Assembly: GCA_946617595.1 (NCBI GenBank)
Contig: CAMOKN010000256.1
Span: 1-35,224 of the forward strand
Direction: 5' to 3'
From: an uncultured Clostridia bacterium
GTDB lineage: Bacteria > Bacillota > Clostridia > Oscillospirales > Ruminococcaceae
DNA: 35,224 bases
Shown: piece after piece, positions 25,155-32,687 of the stretch
Position numbering within the stretch: position 1 is the stretch's first letter
Layout of the letters: the number at the start of each line of letters is the position of its first letter
Notes under the pieces: generated by a model
Told to the model about the DNA's origin: nothing
The model's database searches: none
The model's input: only the letters and a program-made list of their open reading frames with translations
Program-made: the position numbers and the translations under genes

Positions 25155-26462
25155 TTAGTATTCAAGAATGTCAGAAAAATAATCCGACTTACGCTCAACA
25201 GTCGCTCCAATCCCTTCACGCGTCAGTATTTCCGCTATCTTATCCGCGAACGCGTCCCGTTCAAAGCACTGTGCCAGCTTTATTCTCAGCTTGTCGCCGA
25301 AGGAAGTTATGAGACAAACCACCTCGCCGGTAAGGCAGACGGAATTGAGCGAAATATCTTCGGTGAAGCGTTTCATATCATCATTAAATTCAAGTGACCC
25401 GATATTCGTCAGCGTGAAAGTGCTTTTTACAGGAGTATTACGAATCGCTTTCAGATAATTCGGATGACTGAGACATTTTGTCGGTTTGAACGATTCCAAT
25501 AGCAGGTTTGTTGATGCCATAGTCTCCGCGTATTCTTTCTCAAAAAAAGGTCTTGTGTTCTGAAGATCAAGCAGAGCCCGCTGTATTTTCGCAGCGGTAT
25601 CTATATCAAGAGCGTTCAGCCGTTTATCATAGGGCAGCTTCACAGTAGTACCGAAGCTCGTAAGCGCTTTGACGCCAAAAAGCTTTCTGCCGTCTATAGG
25701 GCAGGTGGACACAACTGTCCTGTCATCGGGTACGTTATATGTCTCAAATACAGCACGCCCGATAACAGCTCCGAGCCACGGAGTTATCGTGAGTTTATTC
25801 TTTTTTACTCTGCTTATCAGATCACCCAACGATAATTCTATCTCATAGTTTGCAGTGCGTCCTTCGCTGAGGAGAGACATATCTTCATCAACGCAGTAAG
25901 CGTTATCACAAACGATATTATAATACGGGTCGGCATCCGCATTTCCGAAAGTTTCATATTCACAGACACGTTCCGACTCTTCCTCGGGGATCTCATCGGT
26001 AAGTACATCGTCGTGCTTTATATCACCATTTCCCGAAAGAGTCAGATAATAGTAAAACAACGTTTTAAGGAACGATATCCCGCCGTGAGCGTCCGCTATG
26101 CCATGAAATGTACGCACTGTGATACTGTCATCTGTGTAGAGTGTCACAAAAAGATACCCAGCAACCTCTTCCGTACCAAGCTTGAAGCGCTGCCCGTTAT
26201 TGCGGAATACCTTGGGTTCGGAACTGTTATTTACGAAATATACGTTCAGACTTTCATCCAGCTTGGGCTGCAAACGATAGTTCCAGTATCTTTCGGCAGC
26301 CTTCCTGACAGCTTTTTGCAGTATTTCTGGATCAACCTTGAACTTTGTCCTTATCGTTAGCTCAAAACTAAAGCTCGGCATTCCCGAACCAACCGCAAAG
26401 AATGTCTCATTGCCGCTTCCAACATTTATGCGCCCGTTTTTATCCTCTTTGCTTATTACCAA
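25155..26462 (-). CDS. Condensation-fold acyltransferase (AATase/PapA-like), copy 2
   Basis: This protein of about 435 residues has the same two-lobe plan as the one at 15281-16588. Its HxxxD motif lies in TVRTFHGIADAHGGISFLKT near residue 120, and FTLTNIGSLEFNDDMKRF late in the second lobe is the usual structural loop before the active-site cleft. It starts best at TTG 26462: AAAGGAG lies eight bases upstream, while the in-frame GTG at 26471 overlaps that site. It is the furthest upstream gene of the minus-strand run, and the STAS operon has its own promoter just downstream, so it may be separately controlled. It probably transfers an acyl group from CoA or a carrier to an alcohol or amine. 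Confidence 0.72.
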   Translation of the reverse strand: MVISKEDKNGRINVGSGNETFFAVGSGMPSFSFELTIRTKFKVDPEILQKAVRKAAERYWNYRLQPKLDESLNVYFVNNSSEPKVFRNNGQRFKLGTEEVAGYLFVTLYTDDSITVRTFHGIADAHGGISFLKTLFYYYLTLSGNGDIKHDDVLTDEIPEEESERVCEYETFGNADADPYYNIVCDNAYCVDEDMSLLSEGRTANYEIELSLGDLISRVKKNKLTITPWLGAVIGRAVFETYNVPDDRTVVSTCPIDGRKLFGVKALTSFGTTVKLPYDKRLNALDIDTAAKIQRALLDLQNTRPFFEKEYAETMASTNLLLESFKPTKCLSHPNYLKAIRNTPVKSTFTLTNIGSLEFNDDMKRFTEDISLNSVCLTGEVVCLITSFGDKLRIKLAQCFERDAFADKIAEILTREGIGATVERKSDYFSDILEY

Positions 26463-26499
26463 ACTAATCACTCCTTTAGTATAACCTGTATCCGTAAAA

Positions 26500-26740
26500 C
26501 TCTCAGAGAACGCAAAGCCTGCGAATCAGCGCTGTCACGCTAATTGCTGCCCTTAGCATCGACAGAGATATCTTCACCCGCAAAGTGCAGATAAACTGTA
26601 TTACCGAAGCTCCGATAAGCAGAGCTGTCATGCAAATCTCGGACTTTTGCTCCGTTTTTTAGTTTCACGGATTCAAGTATGAATTTTATAGATCTCCATG
26701 TACTTTGACATCTATACTGCTGCTTTATTCGTTTTCATGC
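26500..26740. other. Gene-free stretch with a possible gene remnant
   Basis: Minus-strand codons from about 26739 to 26541 stay open without a usable start (reading RSIKFILESVKLKNGAKVRD, later SFGNTVYLHFAGEDISVDAK, stop TAG at 26541-26543). It may be the tail of a lost gene or a dispersed repeat; I do not recognise it. No clear promoter for the acyltransferase was found here. Confidence 0.3.
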
Positions 26741-26751
26741 GAACAATACTC

Positions 26752-26910
26752 AGGATTCATCAAGAAGTAACTTGCACGTTTCTACTAATCTATTTTTCCT
26801 TGTGCATCGCTGCACTCCCTTGAAATACGACAGTATTCCCGCGGTCGTGCGCATAGCCCAAGAAAAAATATCCGTCGCTTAAACGCACAACTTATTTCTT
26901 GATGAATCCT
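26752..26910. mobile_element. MITE-like palindromic element with 30-bp terminal repeats
   Basis: AGGATTCATCAAGAA starts the element and TTCTTGATGAATCCT ends it. The inverted repeats extend to 30 positions with about four mismatches, and inner parts continue the symmetry (TATTTTTCCTTG against CAAGAAAAAATA). The 159-bp unit could fold into one long imperfect hairpin. It has no reading frame and no clear target duplication. It is unrelated in sequence to the element at 7273-7429. Confidence 0.65.
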
Positions 26911-26923
26911 TATGGAAACAATG

Positions 26924-27005
26924 ATTAAAGACCGTCTGTCGATTGTGCCGAAGGATTTTTGGCGCTGCCTTGTTTAACCGCATACATGACGTAAGTCAAG
27001 GAAAA
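26924..27005. repeat. Dispersed repeat, copy 1
   Basis: About 58 bases beginning ATGATTAAAGACCGT and including GGCGCTGCCTTGTTTA recur with a few differences at 27458-27517. A second shared block, GCATACATGACGTAAGTCAA, follows directly here but lies about 85 bases further on in copy 2. The remainder to 27240 is gene-free, with a small palindrome GCATTGATGC and no supported feature. Confidence 0.65.
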
Positions 27006-27253
27006 TTTGTACAATATGACGGCTGAAAGCATTGATGCTTTCGCAGCTGCAGCCAAACGCCGCAAGGATGCGGCAGAAAGATAGTGGTGCAAGCGGCGTG
27101 CGGGATTTAATCAGCGGTTCCTTATATTCCCTGTCAAGCAGTCTGCAATGATCTGCTACCAATTTCTGTGTTCCTCGCTGATCCGAAAAATATAAACCTA
27201 TGTTTTTGGTATGTTTTCACAGAATAATCCATTTTATAGTAAACGAAATATAT

Positions 27254-27294
27254 TTTTGCACTTTCCCCCCGACGGCGACGGGGAAAGTGCAAAA
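27254..27294. terminator. Perfect 15-bp hairpin, bidirectional terminator-like
   Basis: TTTTGCACTTTCCCC (27254-27268) and GGGGAAAGTGCAAAA (27280-27294) pair without a mismatch around an 11-base loop. Runs of T and A at the outer ends make it look like a terminator in both directions, but no gene ends close by. It may instead be the leftover end of a mobile element; the transposase leader at 1621-1668 also has a GTGCA/TGCAC stem. Confidence 0.6.
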
Positions 27295-27457
27295 GAAAAA
27301 TACGTCAAAGCGCAGAAATGCTCGGCTTTCTCTTAAAATAATGGGTGACTGAATAGTTACATTTAAAGTTTTCACGAGCATCATTTATAATATTTTAACA
27401 AAAAAACAGTAAAATGTCAATAGCTATTTATAAATTTTTATAAAAATTAAGGGAACG

Positions 27458-27613
27458 ATGATTAAAGACCGTATGTCGACTGTACCGCAGGATTATGGCG
27501 CTTCCTTGTTTAGCCGCTTCGTGCGGCATTTGGGGCCGCGCTGTGCTGCAGTCGGCAGATTGCACAGATTTTTAGCAGAGCATTTGCTCGCAAATGCAGC
27601 ATACATAACATAA
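27458..27613 (+). repeat. Dispersed repeat, copy 2, with a small open frame
   Basis: This is the second copy of the repeat at 26924. It contains a 51-codon plus-strand frame (MIKDRMSTVPQDYGASLFSR onward) that exists in copy 1 only for 18 codons before a stop. I judge the frame to be a by-product of the repeat rather than a gene. An extra segment of about 85 bases separates its two conserved blocks. A hairpin (GATGCCG-ACA with TGT-CGGCATC, about 27619-27650) follows. Confidence 0.6.
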
Positions 27614-27653
27614 GTCAAGGATGCCGAACAGCAATTACGGTGTCCGGCATCGT

Positions 27654-27892
27654 CTATACTATGTGTTTTTTCAACCATTCAAGAATGATCTTATCATCAT
27701 TCTCGCCCGCGGCTGTCCCAAGTATCAACGTTATCAGATCATCGTCATCATATTCGATACGATCGATGTTTTTTCTTGAAAGTTGATTGCTTTTTTCAAG
27801 AATATGAACTAAATAATCTCGAGTTTCGACTGATAACGCAAAAATCTAAAGCGTTCTACAAAGACAGTTTCTTTCTTTATTATCTTATCCAT
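27654..27892 (-). pseudogene. Frameshifted small gene of unknown function
   Basis: A minus-strand frame starts MDKIIKKETVFVERFRF at 27892 and runs into TAG at about 27810. In another frame an uninterrupted peptide runs SVETRDYLVHILEKSNQLSR, then KNIDRIEYDDDDLITLILGT and AAGENDDKIILEWLKKHIV, with TAG at 27654-27656. Joined, they give an acidic helical protein of about 80 residues, so a single frameshift near 27846 explains the break. No family is recognised. It could be a recent lesion or a sequencing error. Confidence 0.45.
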
Positions 27893-27958
27893 TTTTTCTC
27901 ACATACACTTTTCAAGCCTGTCGAAAAAACTTCAATGTCAGACTTCTCAAAATAAATC

Positions 27959-28822
27959 TCACAACTGTCCGTTGCTTACGGCTGTTGCTGCCTGCCTTGC
28001 GAGATATGCCCATGCACACATCTCCGCCTTTTCGGGGTATGCGTGACCTCTTTTATCCGCAGCCGTCCTCGCCAGCCTTGCAAACAGCCTGTGAGTTGCC
28101 ATTAATGCCCGCTGACAATCATCACTATTGTAATGTGCAAAACAATCTTTAAGTTCATCAAGCACGGAACCGTCTGCCCAGCGGTCAAGAAATCTTCCGT
28201 CATGCCATACATCCGAATTATCCAAACAAAGTTGATACTGCTCGAGCATTTTAAGCAGCAAAACTTTCAGATACGAATCAATGCACATCTTTGCAGACCA
28301 CAATTCGCCGCGTCTGAGCTTTTTGCAAGCCCATATATTGTGAAAGAAAAAGTCATTTACTGTATTTTCAAACTCCTCTGCGGACATTATTTCATGGGTG
28401 ACTTTAAGCATGGTAAACTGCGGTATCATTTCTGCATAGCTGCCGTCATCATAAAGCAGTTCCCACCCTCTGTTCATCACCCACTCGGCTACACCGTCTT
28501 TGAGTGCATTTTCAAACTGCAAAGGTGTGAAAATTATCATATCCACGTCCCTGTCAGCGTCATAAATACATCTGCGCTCCTTGCCTCCTCCGAGGGTAGG
28601 CTCAATAAATGAAATGCTCACAATCCCCAAAAGCGCAGGGTATTCACCCGAATACCACCTGTCGGGGGCATCTGAAACGATGATAAGGTCAAGGTCCGAA
28701 TATTTGTCGGCAGGCACATCAGAACGTACAGATGAGCCTATCGCTATTACTGCTTTTATATCCTCGTCCTGTCCGGCATATTTACATAGCTTTTGTTTGA
28801 TGTCACAATAACGGTCAGTCAT
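27959..28822 (-). CDS. AadE-like aminoglycoside 6-nucleotidyltransferase family protein
   Basis: This 287-residue protein has the polymerase-beta nucleotidyltransferase motif KAVIAIGSSVRSDVPADKYS followed by DLDLIIV, where the serine and the aspartates bind nucleotide and metal. The downstream pattern (DVDMIIFTPLQFENALKDGV and the helical C-terminal domain with WACKKLRRGELWSAKMCID) matches streptomycin 6-adenylyltransferase (AadE/ANT(6)) and its housekeeping relatives. ATG 28822 has AAAAGGAG eight bases upstream; the longer frame to 28843 has no site. Resistance cannot be claimed from sequence alone. It sits just after a hydrolase remnant. Confidence 0.85.
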   Translation of the reverse strand: MTDRYCDIKQKLCKYAGQDEDIKAVIAIGSSVRSDVPADKYSDLDLIIVSDAPDRWYSGEYPALLGIVSISFIEPTLGGGKERRCIYDADRDVDMIIFTPLQFENALKDGVAEWVMNRGWELLYDDGSYAEMIPQFTMLKVTHEIMSAEEFENTVNDFFFHNIWACKKLRRGELWSAKMCIDSYLKVLLLKMLEQYQLCLDNSDVWHDGRFLDRWADGSVLDELKDCFAHYNSDDCQRALMATHRLFARLARTAADKRGHAYPEKAEMCAWAYLARQAATAVSNGQL

Positions 28823-28826
28823 ATTT

Positions 28827-29060
28827 TTATCTCCTTTTCGCAAGCCACTCTGTCAGAAACCGCATCTGCTCCTCTGTGTGAAACCAATGCTCGCCGCCGG
28901 GCATTACCGTAAGTCCCGAGCCTGTCCTTTCAGCAAATGCATTCACCGTTTCAAGGCTCGTAAGCTCGTCATTTTCGCCGTGAATGTATATCACTTTTCT
29001 CATATCTTCAGCCACCCTCCTTTTCAAATGGCATAGATTCTGACAAAATTCATTAAACAT
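28827..29060 (-). pseudogene. C-terminal stub of an alpha/beta hydrolase
   Basis: The frame reads MRKVIYIHGENDELTSLETV and ends GGEHWFHTEEQMRFLTEWLA, the last third of an alpha/beta hydrolase with the acid (GENDE) and histidine (GEHWF) of the triad. The nucleophile domain is absent. An AGGAGG occurs 12 bases before an internal ATG (29003), so a peptide of about 58 residues might still be made. The gene was probably cut by a deletion that joined it to the sequence before the DinB-like gene. Confidence 0.65.
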
Positions 29061-29124
29061 TATTCTTTGACTTTTTTCATTCCATTCGCAATTGCAGTTG
29101 AATATGAGCCTATATTTGTATATT

Positions 29125-29787
29125 TCATATATGAGTACGTATTTTATTCTCGATACGCAAACTCGCCTCTATATGCATTATCCAATGTCTTGAAAATGGC
29201 ATCTGTATCAAGCCCCGAATATCTTTGCCGCACCAATAGTCAATCAGCCATGCTGCATTCTCGTCACTGCTTACAACATTCAATTTTCGCAGGATCTCTC
29301 GGCGTTCCGGTAATATTCTTTGTTTCAGCATTTCATAAGGCAGTTCACGCAGGATCGCTTCGGTACTTTCTTTGACCTCCGAAATATATGAATATAATTC
29401 ATTTGTATCTAATTGCTTTGAAAAATCAGCAATATCGTTCTTTACAAGCTCGTTGCCTGTTGTGATGACAGGGGATCTGATCCGCTCTTTGTAATTGCCT
29501 GAAAAGAATATCTGTTCATCGCAATTTATCAGCGTGTGCGCGACAATATCCTCAATTCTGAAAATATGCCATAAAGAATATGCGATAGTCTTACTATGAT
29601 AGCCGTCTGCATTTATGAAAGGGATCGCATTAAAATCCTCTCTTGAAAGATCATTCTTGAATGATACTATTGTCTGCATAAGACTGTTACGCAATTCAAA
29701 CAGGGTGCTTATGCCGTCAATATAATTATCTTTCTTTTTCATTTGAACCTGCATTGTTTTGTTCAGTTCATACCATTCTTTATTCAT
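29125..29787 (-). CDS. DinB-like four-helix protein
   Basis: This 220-residue helical protein has DGYHSKTIAYSLWHIFRIED and VAHTLINCD in the first half and SRHWIMHIEA near the C-terminus. These histidines are placed like the metal triad of the DinB/YfiT superfamily, whose better-known members are thiol-dependent transferases or stress proteins. The start is ATG 29787, six bases after AGGTG; the GTG nine bases earlier is less likely. It lies 35 bases after the sugar kinase on the same strand and could be co-transcribed. The actual function is unknown. Confidence 0.7.
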   Translation of the reverse strand: MNKEWYELNKTMQVQMKKKDNYIDGISTLFELRNSLMQTIVSFKNDLSREDFNAIPFINADGYHSKTIAYSLWHIFRIEDIVAHTLINCDEQIFFSGNYKERIRSPVITTGNELVKNDIADFSKQLDTNELYSYISEVKESTEAILRELPYEMLKQRILPERREILRKLNVVSSDENAAWLIDYWCGKDIRGLIQMPFSRHWIMHIEASLRIENKIRTHI

Positions 29788-29821
29788 ATTGTTCACCTGA
29801 ATCCTGATTTGCCGTTCTGCG

Positions 29822-30889
29822 TCATTCCGCGATATCCCGTATTATAAGTTCTTCTGTTTCACGCAATTTAGGTGGGTCGAGCTGCATAGGATATCGGGAT
29901 ATTGCAACACCAGCGCAGGCGCTTGCAAATCTCACAAGCTCATCATCGCACGTGCCGTTTGCCAACGCGTATGTACAGCCGGCTTTGAATGTATCACCCG
30001 CACCGAGCGTGCTTACGACCTCGACTTTGTACGGCTGAAACGATTTTGCAGTCTCGCCTTTTCTGCCGTACAGAAGCGTGTTCCCACCGTTTGTGATTAT
30101 GGTCAATCCGTCAGTATTTTCGGCATAGCGCGAGAAAATCTCCTCGCGGCTGACATCTCCGCAGTGCATTTTAAGCCCTTCGCCGGAGATGACATCAACA
30201 GCAGCGTGACGGTGGATATAGCTGTCATATTTGCAGTCGATCGTAACATAGGGCTTTCCCAGCCGCACACACATTTCGGCTGCGGTCTGTGAATCCTCCC
30301 CGAAAAATGAATCTATCGCAGCAAAATCGCACCATGCTATATCATTCTCTTTAGGTGCGTTCCAGTGCTTAACACCGCCGTTATAGTATTCCCCGAAGAA
30401 ATGTCCGAACATGCCGAATGGAGTGCGGTCACTGCCGGTTATTATCACATAGTCCTCCAGCCCATCAAAACTGTCGTCAAAAGTCAACGAGCGCAAGTCT
30501 ACCTGCTTGTCCCTGTAAAAGTCACGGGTAAGCTGAGCCGTGCTCCTGCCGATATGTGTGCCGTCTATCCTGACCTCAGCGCCGAGGGAAGACAGCACAG
30601 TCGCGCAGGTGCCGGTCTCGCCGCCGATAAAGCGTGCGCTCTGCTGTATCTCGCTGTACTCGTCGGGATTCGGAAACTCATTAAGTTTGAAGCTGTTGGA
30701 GCCGCATATCATGCCGTAAAGATATATTTTCATTGTGCCAGTCCTTTCATCTTTAAAATGCTTGTACAATGACGACTTGACAAGTCCGAGAGATGCAGTA
30801 AGTTCCCGGATATTTGTGCCGTCATAACCTTTCTGCGAAAACATTTCCAGCGCAGCCATAAGTATTCTGTCTCTTGTATCTTTAGCCAT
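29822..30889 (-). CDS. PfkB-family sugar kinase preceded in frame by a TetR HTH stub
   Basis: Two parts share one frame. From ATG 30889 (GGAGG five bases upstream) comes a TetR helix-turn-helix: KDTRDRILMAALEMFSQKGY and TNIRELTASLGLVKSSLYKH. It stops after about 50 residues, without the ligand domain. Then MKIYLYGMICGSNSFKLNEF (ATG 30733, AAAGGA nine bases upstream) begins a 303-residue PfkB kinase with late signature VEVVSTLGAGDTFKAGCTYA, holding the catalytic Asp of GAGD. The kinase transfers phosphate from ATP to a sugar or nucleoside. It is either a true DNA-binding/kinase fusion or, more likely, a TetR gene cut short by deletion with the kinase translated from its own start. Confidence 0.8.
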   Translation of the reverse strand: MAKDTRDRILMAALEMFSQKGYDGTNIRELTASLGLVKSSLYKHFKDERTGTMKIYLYGMICGSNSFKLNEFPNPDEYSEIQQSARFIGGETGTCATVLSSLGAEVRIDGTHIGRSTAQLTRDFYRDKQVDLRSLTFDDSFDGLEDYVIITGSDRTPFGMFGHFFGEYYNGGVKHWNAPKENDIAWCDFAAIDSFFGEDSQTAAEMCVRLGKPYVTIDCKYDSYIHRHAAVDVISGEGLKMHCGDVSREEIFSRYAENTDGLTIITNGGNTLLYGRKGETAKSFQPYKVEVVSTLGAGDTFKAGCTYALANGTCDDELVRFASACAGVAISRYPMQLDPPKLRETEELIIRDIAE

Positions 30890-30910
30890 AACAACCTCCG
30901 GCAGAAGAAT

Positions 30911-30930
30911 AAGTGACCTACAGTTCACTT
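30911..30930. promoter_or_regulatory. Operator-like palindrome
   Basis: AAGTGACCTACAGTTCACTT is a near-perfect 20-bp palindrome lying between the -10 of the promoter at 30938-30966 and the TetR start. A related half-site, GGTCACTT, recurs at 30954-30961 inside the promoter spacer. This is the expected place for autoregulation by the full TetR protein whose stub follows. Confidence 0.6.
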
Positions 30931-30937
30931 AACTTAT

Positions 30938-30966
30938 ATTATAGCGAACGAACGGTCACTTGTCAA
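30938..30966 (-). promoter_or_regulatory. Consensus sigma-A promoter of the TetR-PfkB gene
   Basis: On the minus strand TTGACA (complement of 30961-30966), a 17-base spacer and TATAAT (complement of 30938-30943) match the vegetative consensus exactly. The start site would lie near 30931, inside or next to the palindrome at 30911-30930, so a bound repressor would block it. With the TetR protein now truncated, the gene may be constitutive. Confidence 0.85.
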
Positions 30967-31018
30967 GAGGTTTATATAATTATTGGCTGATGAGCAGACA
31001 TTAATTATTAAGAAAAGA

Positions 31019-31051
31019 TCTTATCCCTGTGATACGGGTATAAGACTTTTT
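31019..31051. terminator. Bidirectional terminator-like hairpin
   Basis: TCTTATCCC (31019-31027) pairs with GGG-TATAAGA (31036-31045, one bulged T) around an 8-base loop. TTTTT follows on the plus strand, and on the minus strand the hairpin is followed by a TTTTCTT run. It insulates the two divergent promoters around it. Confidence 0.55.
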
Positions 31052-31087
31052 CATTTCCGAATTAGCAAATAAAAAAATTTACAAATC

Positions 31088-31139
31088 ATCTTGACAATGT
31101 AAAGATGATAGTGTATAATAAACTTGACACCGTAAAGTT
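31088..31139 (+). promoter_or_regulatory. Promoter with two 19-bp operators
   Basis: TTGACA (31091-31096), 17 bases, TATAAT (31114-31119) form a consensus promoter. ATCTTGACAATGTAAAGAT (31088-31106) covers the -35 and AACTTGACACCGTAAAGTT (31121-31139) covers the start site. Both are imperfect palindromes sharing CTTGACANNGTAAAG. Two such sites around a promoter are typical of TetR autoregulation; the regulator is encoded at the end of this transcript. Confidence 0.8.
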
Positions 31140-31153
31140 CGGAGATGAAATAA

Positions 31154-31680
31154 ATGAAAATGAATAAGAAAGTAAGGCGGAAGCTCATGGTCGCTGTTAT
31201 CATTATGATCGCTTTATAACCCTGCTTTTTGTCGTATGGGTCATTATAAGTCCGGGAACTATAAGAAAATATAAAAGTGAAAATAGTCTTTCGGAAAAAT
31301 TTGTAATGAACATAAACGGCGCACCGAACGGTTTTTTCATCAACAGCGTGGATACCGGCAATCCCGTTCTTTGGTTGGTTTCAAGCGTTCCGGGAACAGA
31401 TGATTATGTTTTTACTGACAAATACGAGGATATGAGACTGGAGGAAGATTTCACGGTAGTATATTGGGATTACAGATCAATGGGATAGCCTATACCTGCT
31501 TATTTTATCAGCGGCGAGTATGATTACAATTAAGAACTGGCCGAGGATTATGAGAAAAAGCTGGGCGCACCACAAAAGGGGTTTTATCTGATACCCGACT
31601 CAGCCCATAGTCCCTTGTGGGAGAATCCGGAAAAGACTTGTGAAATACTAAGAGAGATAAAGGAGAAAAATTCAAAATGA
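31154..31680 (+). pseudogene. Decayed alpha/beta hydrolase
   Basis: ATG 31154 opens a membrane-anchor-like peptide (MKMNKKVRRKLMVAVIIMIA) that hits TAA after 21 codons. Another frame continues the helix (LLFVVWVIISPGTIRKYKS) and then SEKFVMNINGAPNGFFINSV, FTVVYWDYRSMG, TAG, IPAYFISGEYDYN, TAA and GFYLIPDSAHSPLWENPEKT. These are the start and end of a hydrolase of about 340 residues. There is one frameshift, two in-frame stops and a missing middle, including the nucleophile elbow. The end overlaps the TetR start codon (ATGA), so the original operon was promoter-hydrolase-tetR. Confidence 0.85.
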
Positions 31681-32258
31681 GTGACAATTATCATCATGGA
31701 AATCTCAGGCAAGCATTGATAGATGCAGGAATAAAGATCATAAACGAGAGCGGCGAAGCAAATCTTTCACTGCGGAAAGCGGCAGCGATGTGCAAGGTAT
31801 CTCACGCCGCCCCTTATGCTCATTTCAAGGACAAGAGCGAACTTATCGAAGCGATAAAATCAACCGTTACCGAACAGTTTATGGAAGAGCTTTCGGCGGC
31901 AGCAGATGCCTCACCCGATGCTGAAAGTGCGCTGATAAATATGGGCAGACACTATGTGGCTTTCTTTGTCCGCAGACCCGACTATTTCAAATTTATCTTT
32001 GGCAGTGAGAACATAACTGCACATATCCGTTTCGATAAACAATATGAAAATGATTACCCTCCTTTCGCTCTGCTGAAAGAAACATATCTTAAATATCTTT
32101 TGAAGAATCAGCTTGATAAAAGCGAGGAAGAAAAGGAAACAGAATTGCTTAAATTATGGGCTTCTGCCCACGGAATAGCTGCGATAGCCTGTATGTCGGG
32201 AGTAGAAACTTCCTTTGAATGGGAGGACAAAATATTCAGCGATCTGTTGATCAGATAG
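31677..32258 (+). CDS. TetR-family regulator (WHG-type C-terminal domain), tail frameshifted
   Basis: This 193-residue repressor has its helix-turn-helix in NLSLRKAAAMCKVSHAAPYA HFKDK (residues about 24-48) and a ligand domain starting with FVRRPDYFKFIFGSENIT, the pattern of the WHG subgroup. The start overlaps the hydrolase stop, with AAAGGAG nearby. The frame ends at TAG 32258, but the next frame continues without a break as QIGEKRLEQIMEIIQRNITE ADNKS to TGA 32327-32329, like a natural amphipathic last helix. A one-base shift near 32245 has therefore probably removed about 28 residues. It should bind the two 19-bp operators upstream. Confidence 0.85.
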   Translation: MSDNYHHGNLRQALIDAGIKIINESGEANLSLRKAAAMCKVSHAAPYAHFKDKSELIEAIKSTVTEQFMEELSAAADASPDAESALINMGRHYVAFFVRRPDYFKFIFGSENITAHIRFDKQYENDYPPFALLKETYLKYLLKNQLDKSEEEKETELLKLWASAHGIAAIACMSGVETSFEWEDKIFSDLLIR

Positions 32259-32370
32259 GCGAAAAGCGTCTTGAGCAAATAATGGAGATCATCCAGAGGA
32301 ATATTACCGAGGCAGACAATAAATCCTGATTTACCGGCACAATCAATAATTAAAATATAGGAGGTTTACA

Positions 32371-32664
32371 ATGCAGTTTGCAGTAAAAGCTTATGACGGC
32401 GAAGGAATGCTTGAAAAAAGAATGGAAGTGCGTCCCCGCCACCTTGAAGGAATGAACAAACTTGGAAAACACATTATCTGCACCGGAGGAATGCTTGATG
32501 AAAACGGAAAGATGAAAGGATCTGTGCTTATCCTTGATCTTCCTGATCGTGCAGCGCTGAACGAATATTTGACTAACGAGCCCTATGTAATTGAAAAAGT
32601 ATGGGAGAAAATCGAAGTTGAAATCATGAATGTTGTTCTCGTGAACGGTGAAAAGTTTCAATAG
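32371..32664 (+). CDS. YciI-like small protein
   Basis: This 97-residue protein with a ferredoxin-like fold pattern reads MQFAVKAYDGEGMLEKRMEV RPRHLEG with the conserved RxxHL, then GSVLILDLPDRAALNEYLTN EPYV, the block that marks the YciI/DGPF superfamily. Family members are of unsettled function; some act as small hydrolases or binding proteins. AGGAGG lies six bases before the start. It follows the TetR gene by about 40 bases past the restored TetR end, and may be co-transcribed with it and the next gene. Confidence 0.85.
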   Translation: MQFAVKAYDGEGMLEKRMEVRPRHLEGMNKLGKHIICTGGMLDENGKMKGSVLILDLPDRAALNEYLTNEPYVIEKVWEKIEVEIMNVVLVNGEKFQ

Positions 32665-32687
32665 AACGATGGCAGAACGGAGGGAAA

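Noticed and set aside
26974-27162. Minus-strand 62-codon frame in the repeat region
   Set aside because: It crosses a dispersed repeat, lacks a ribosome site and shows no family pattern.
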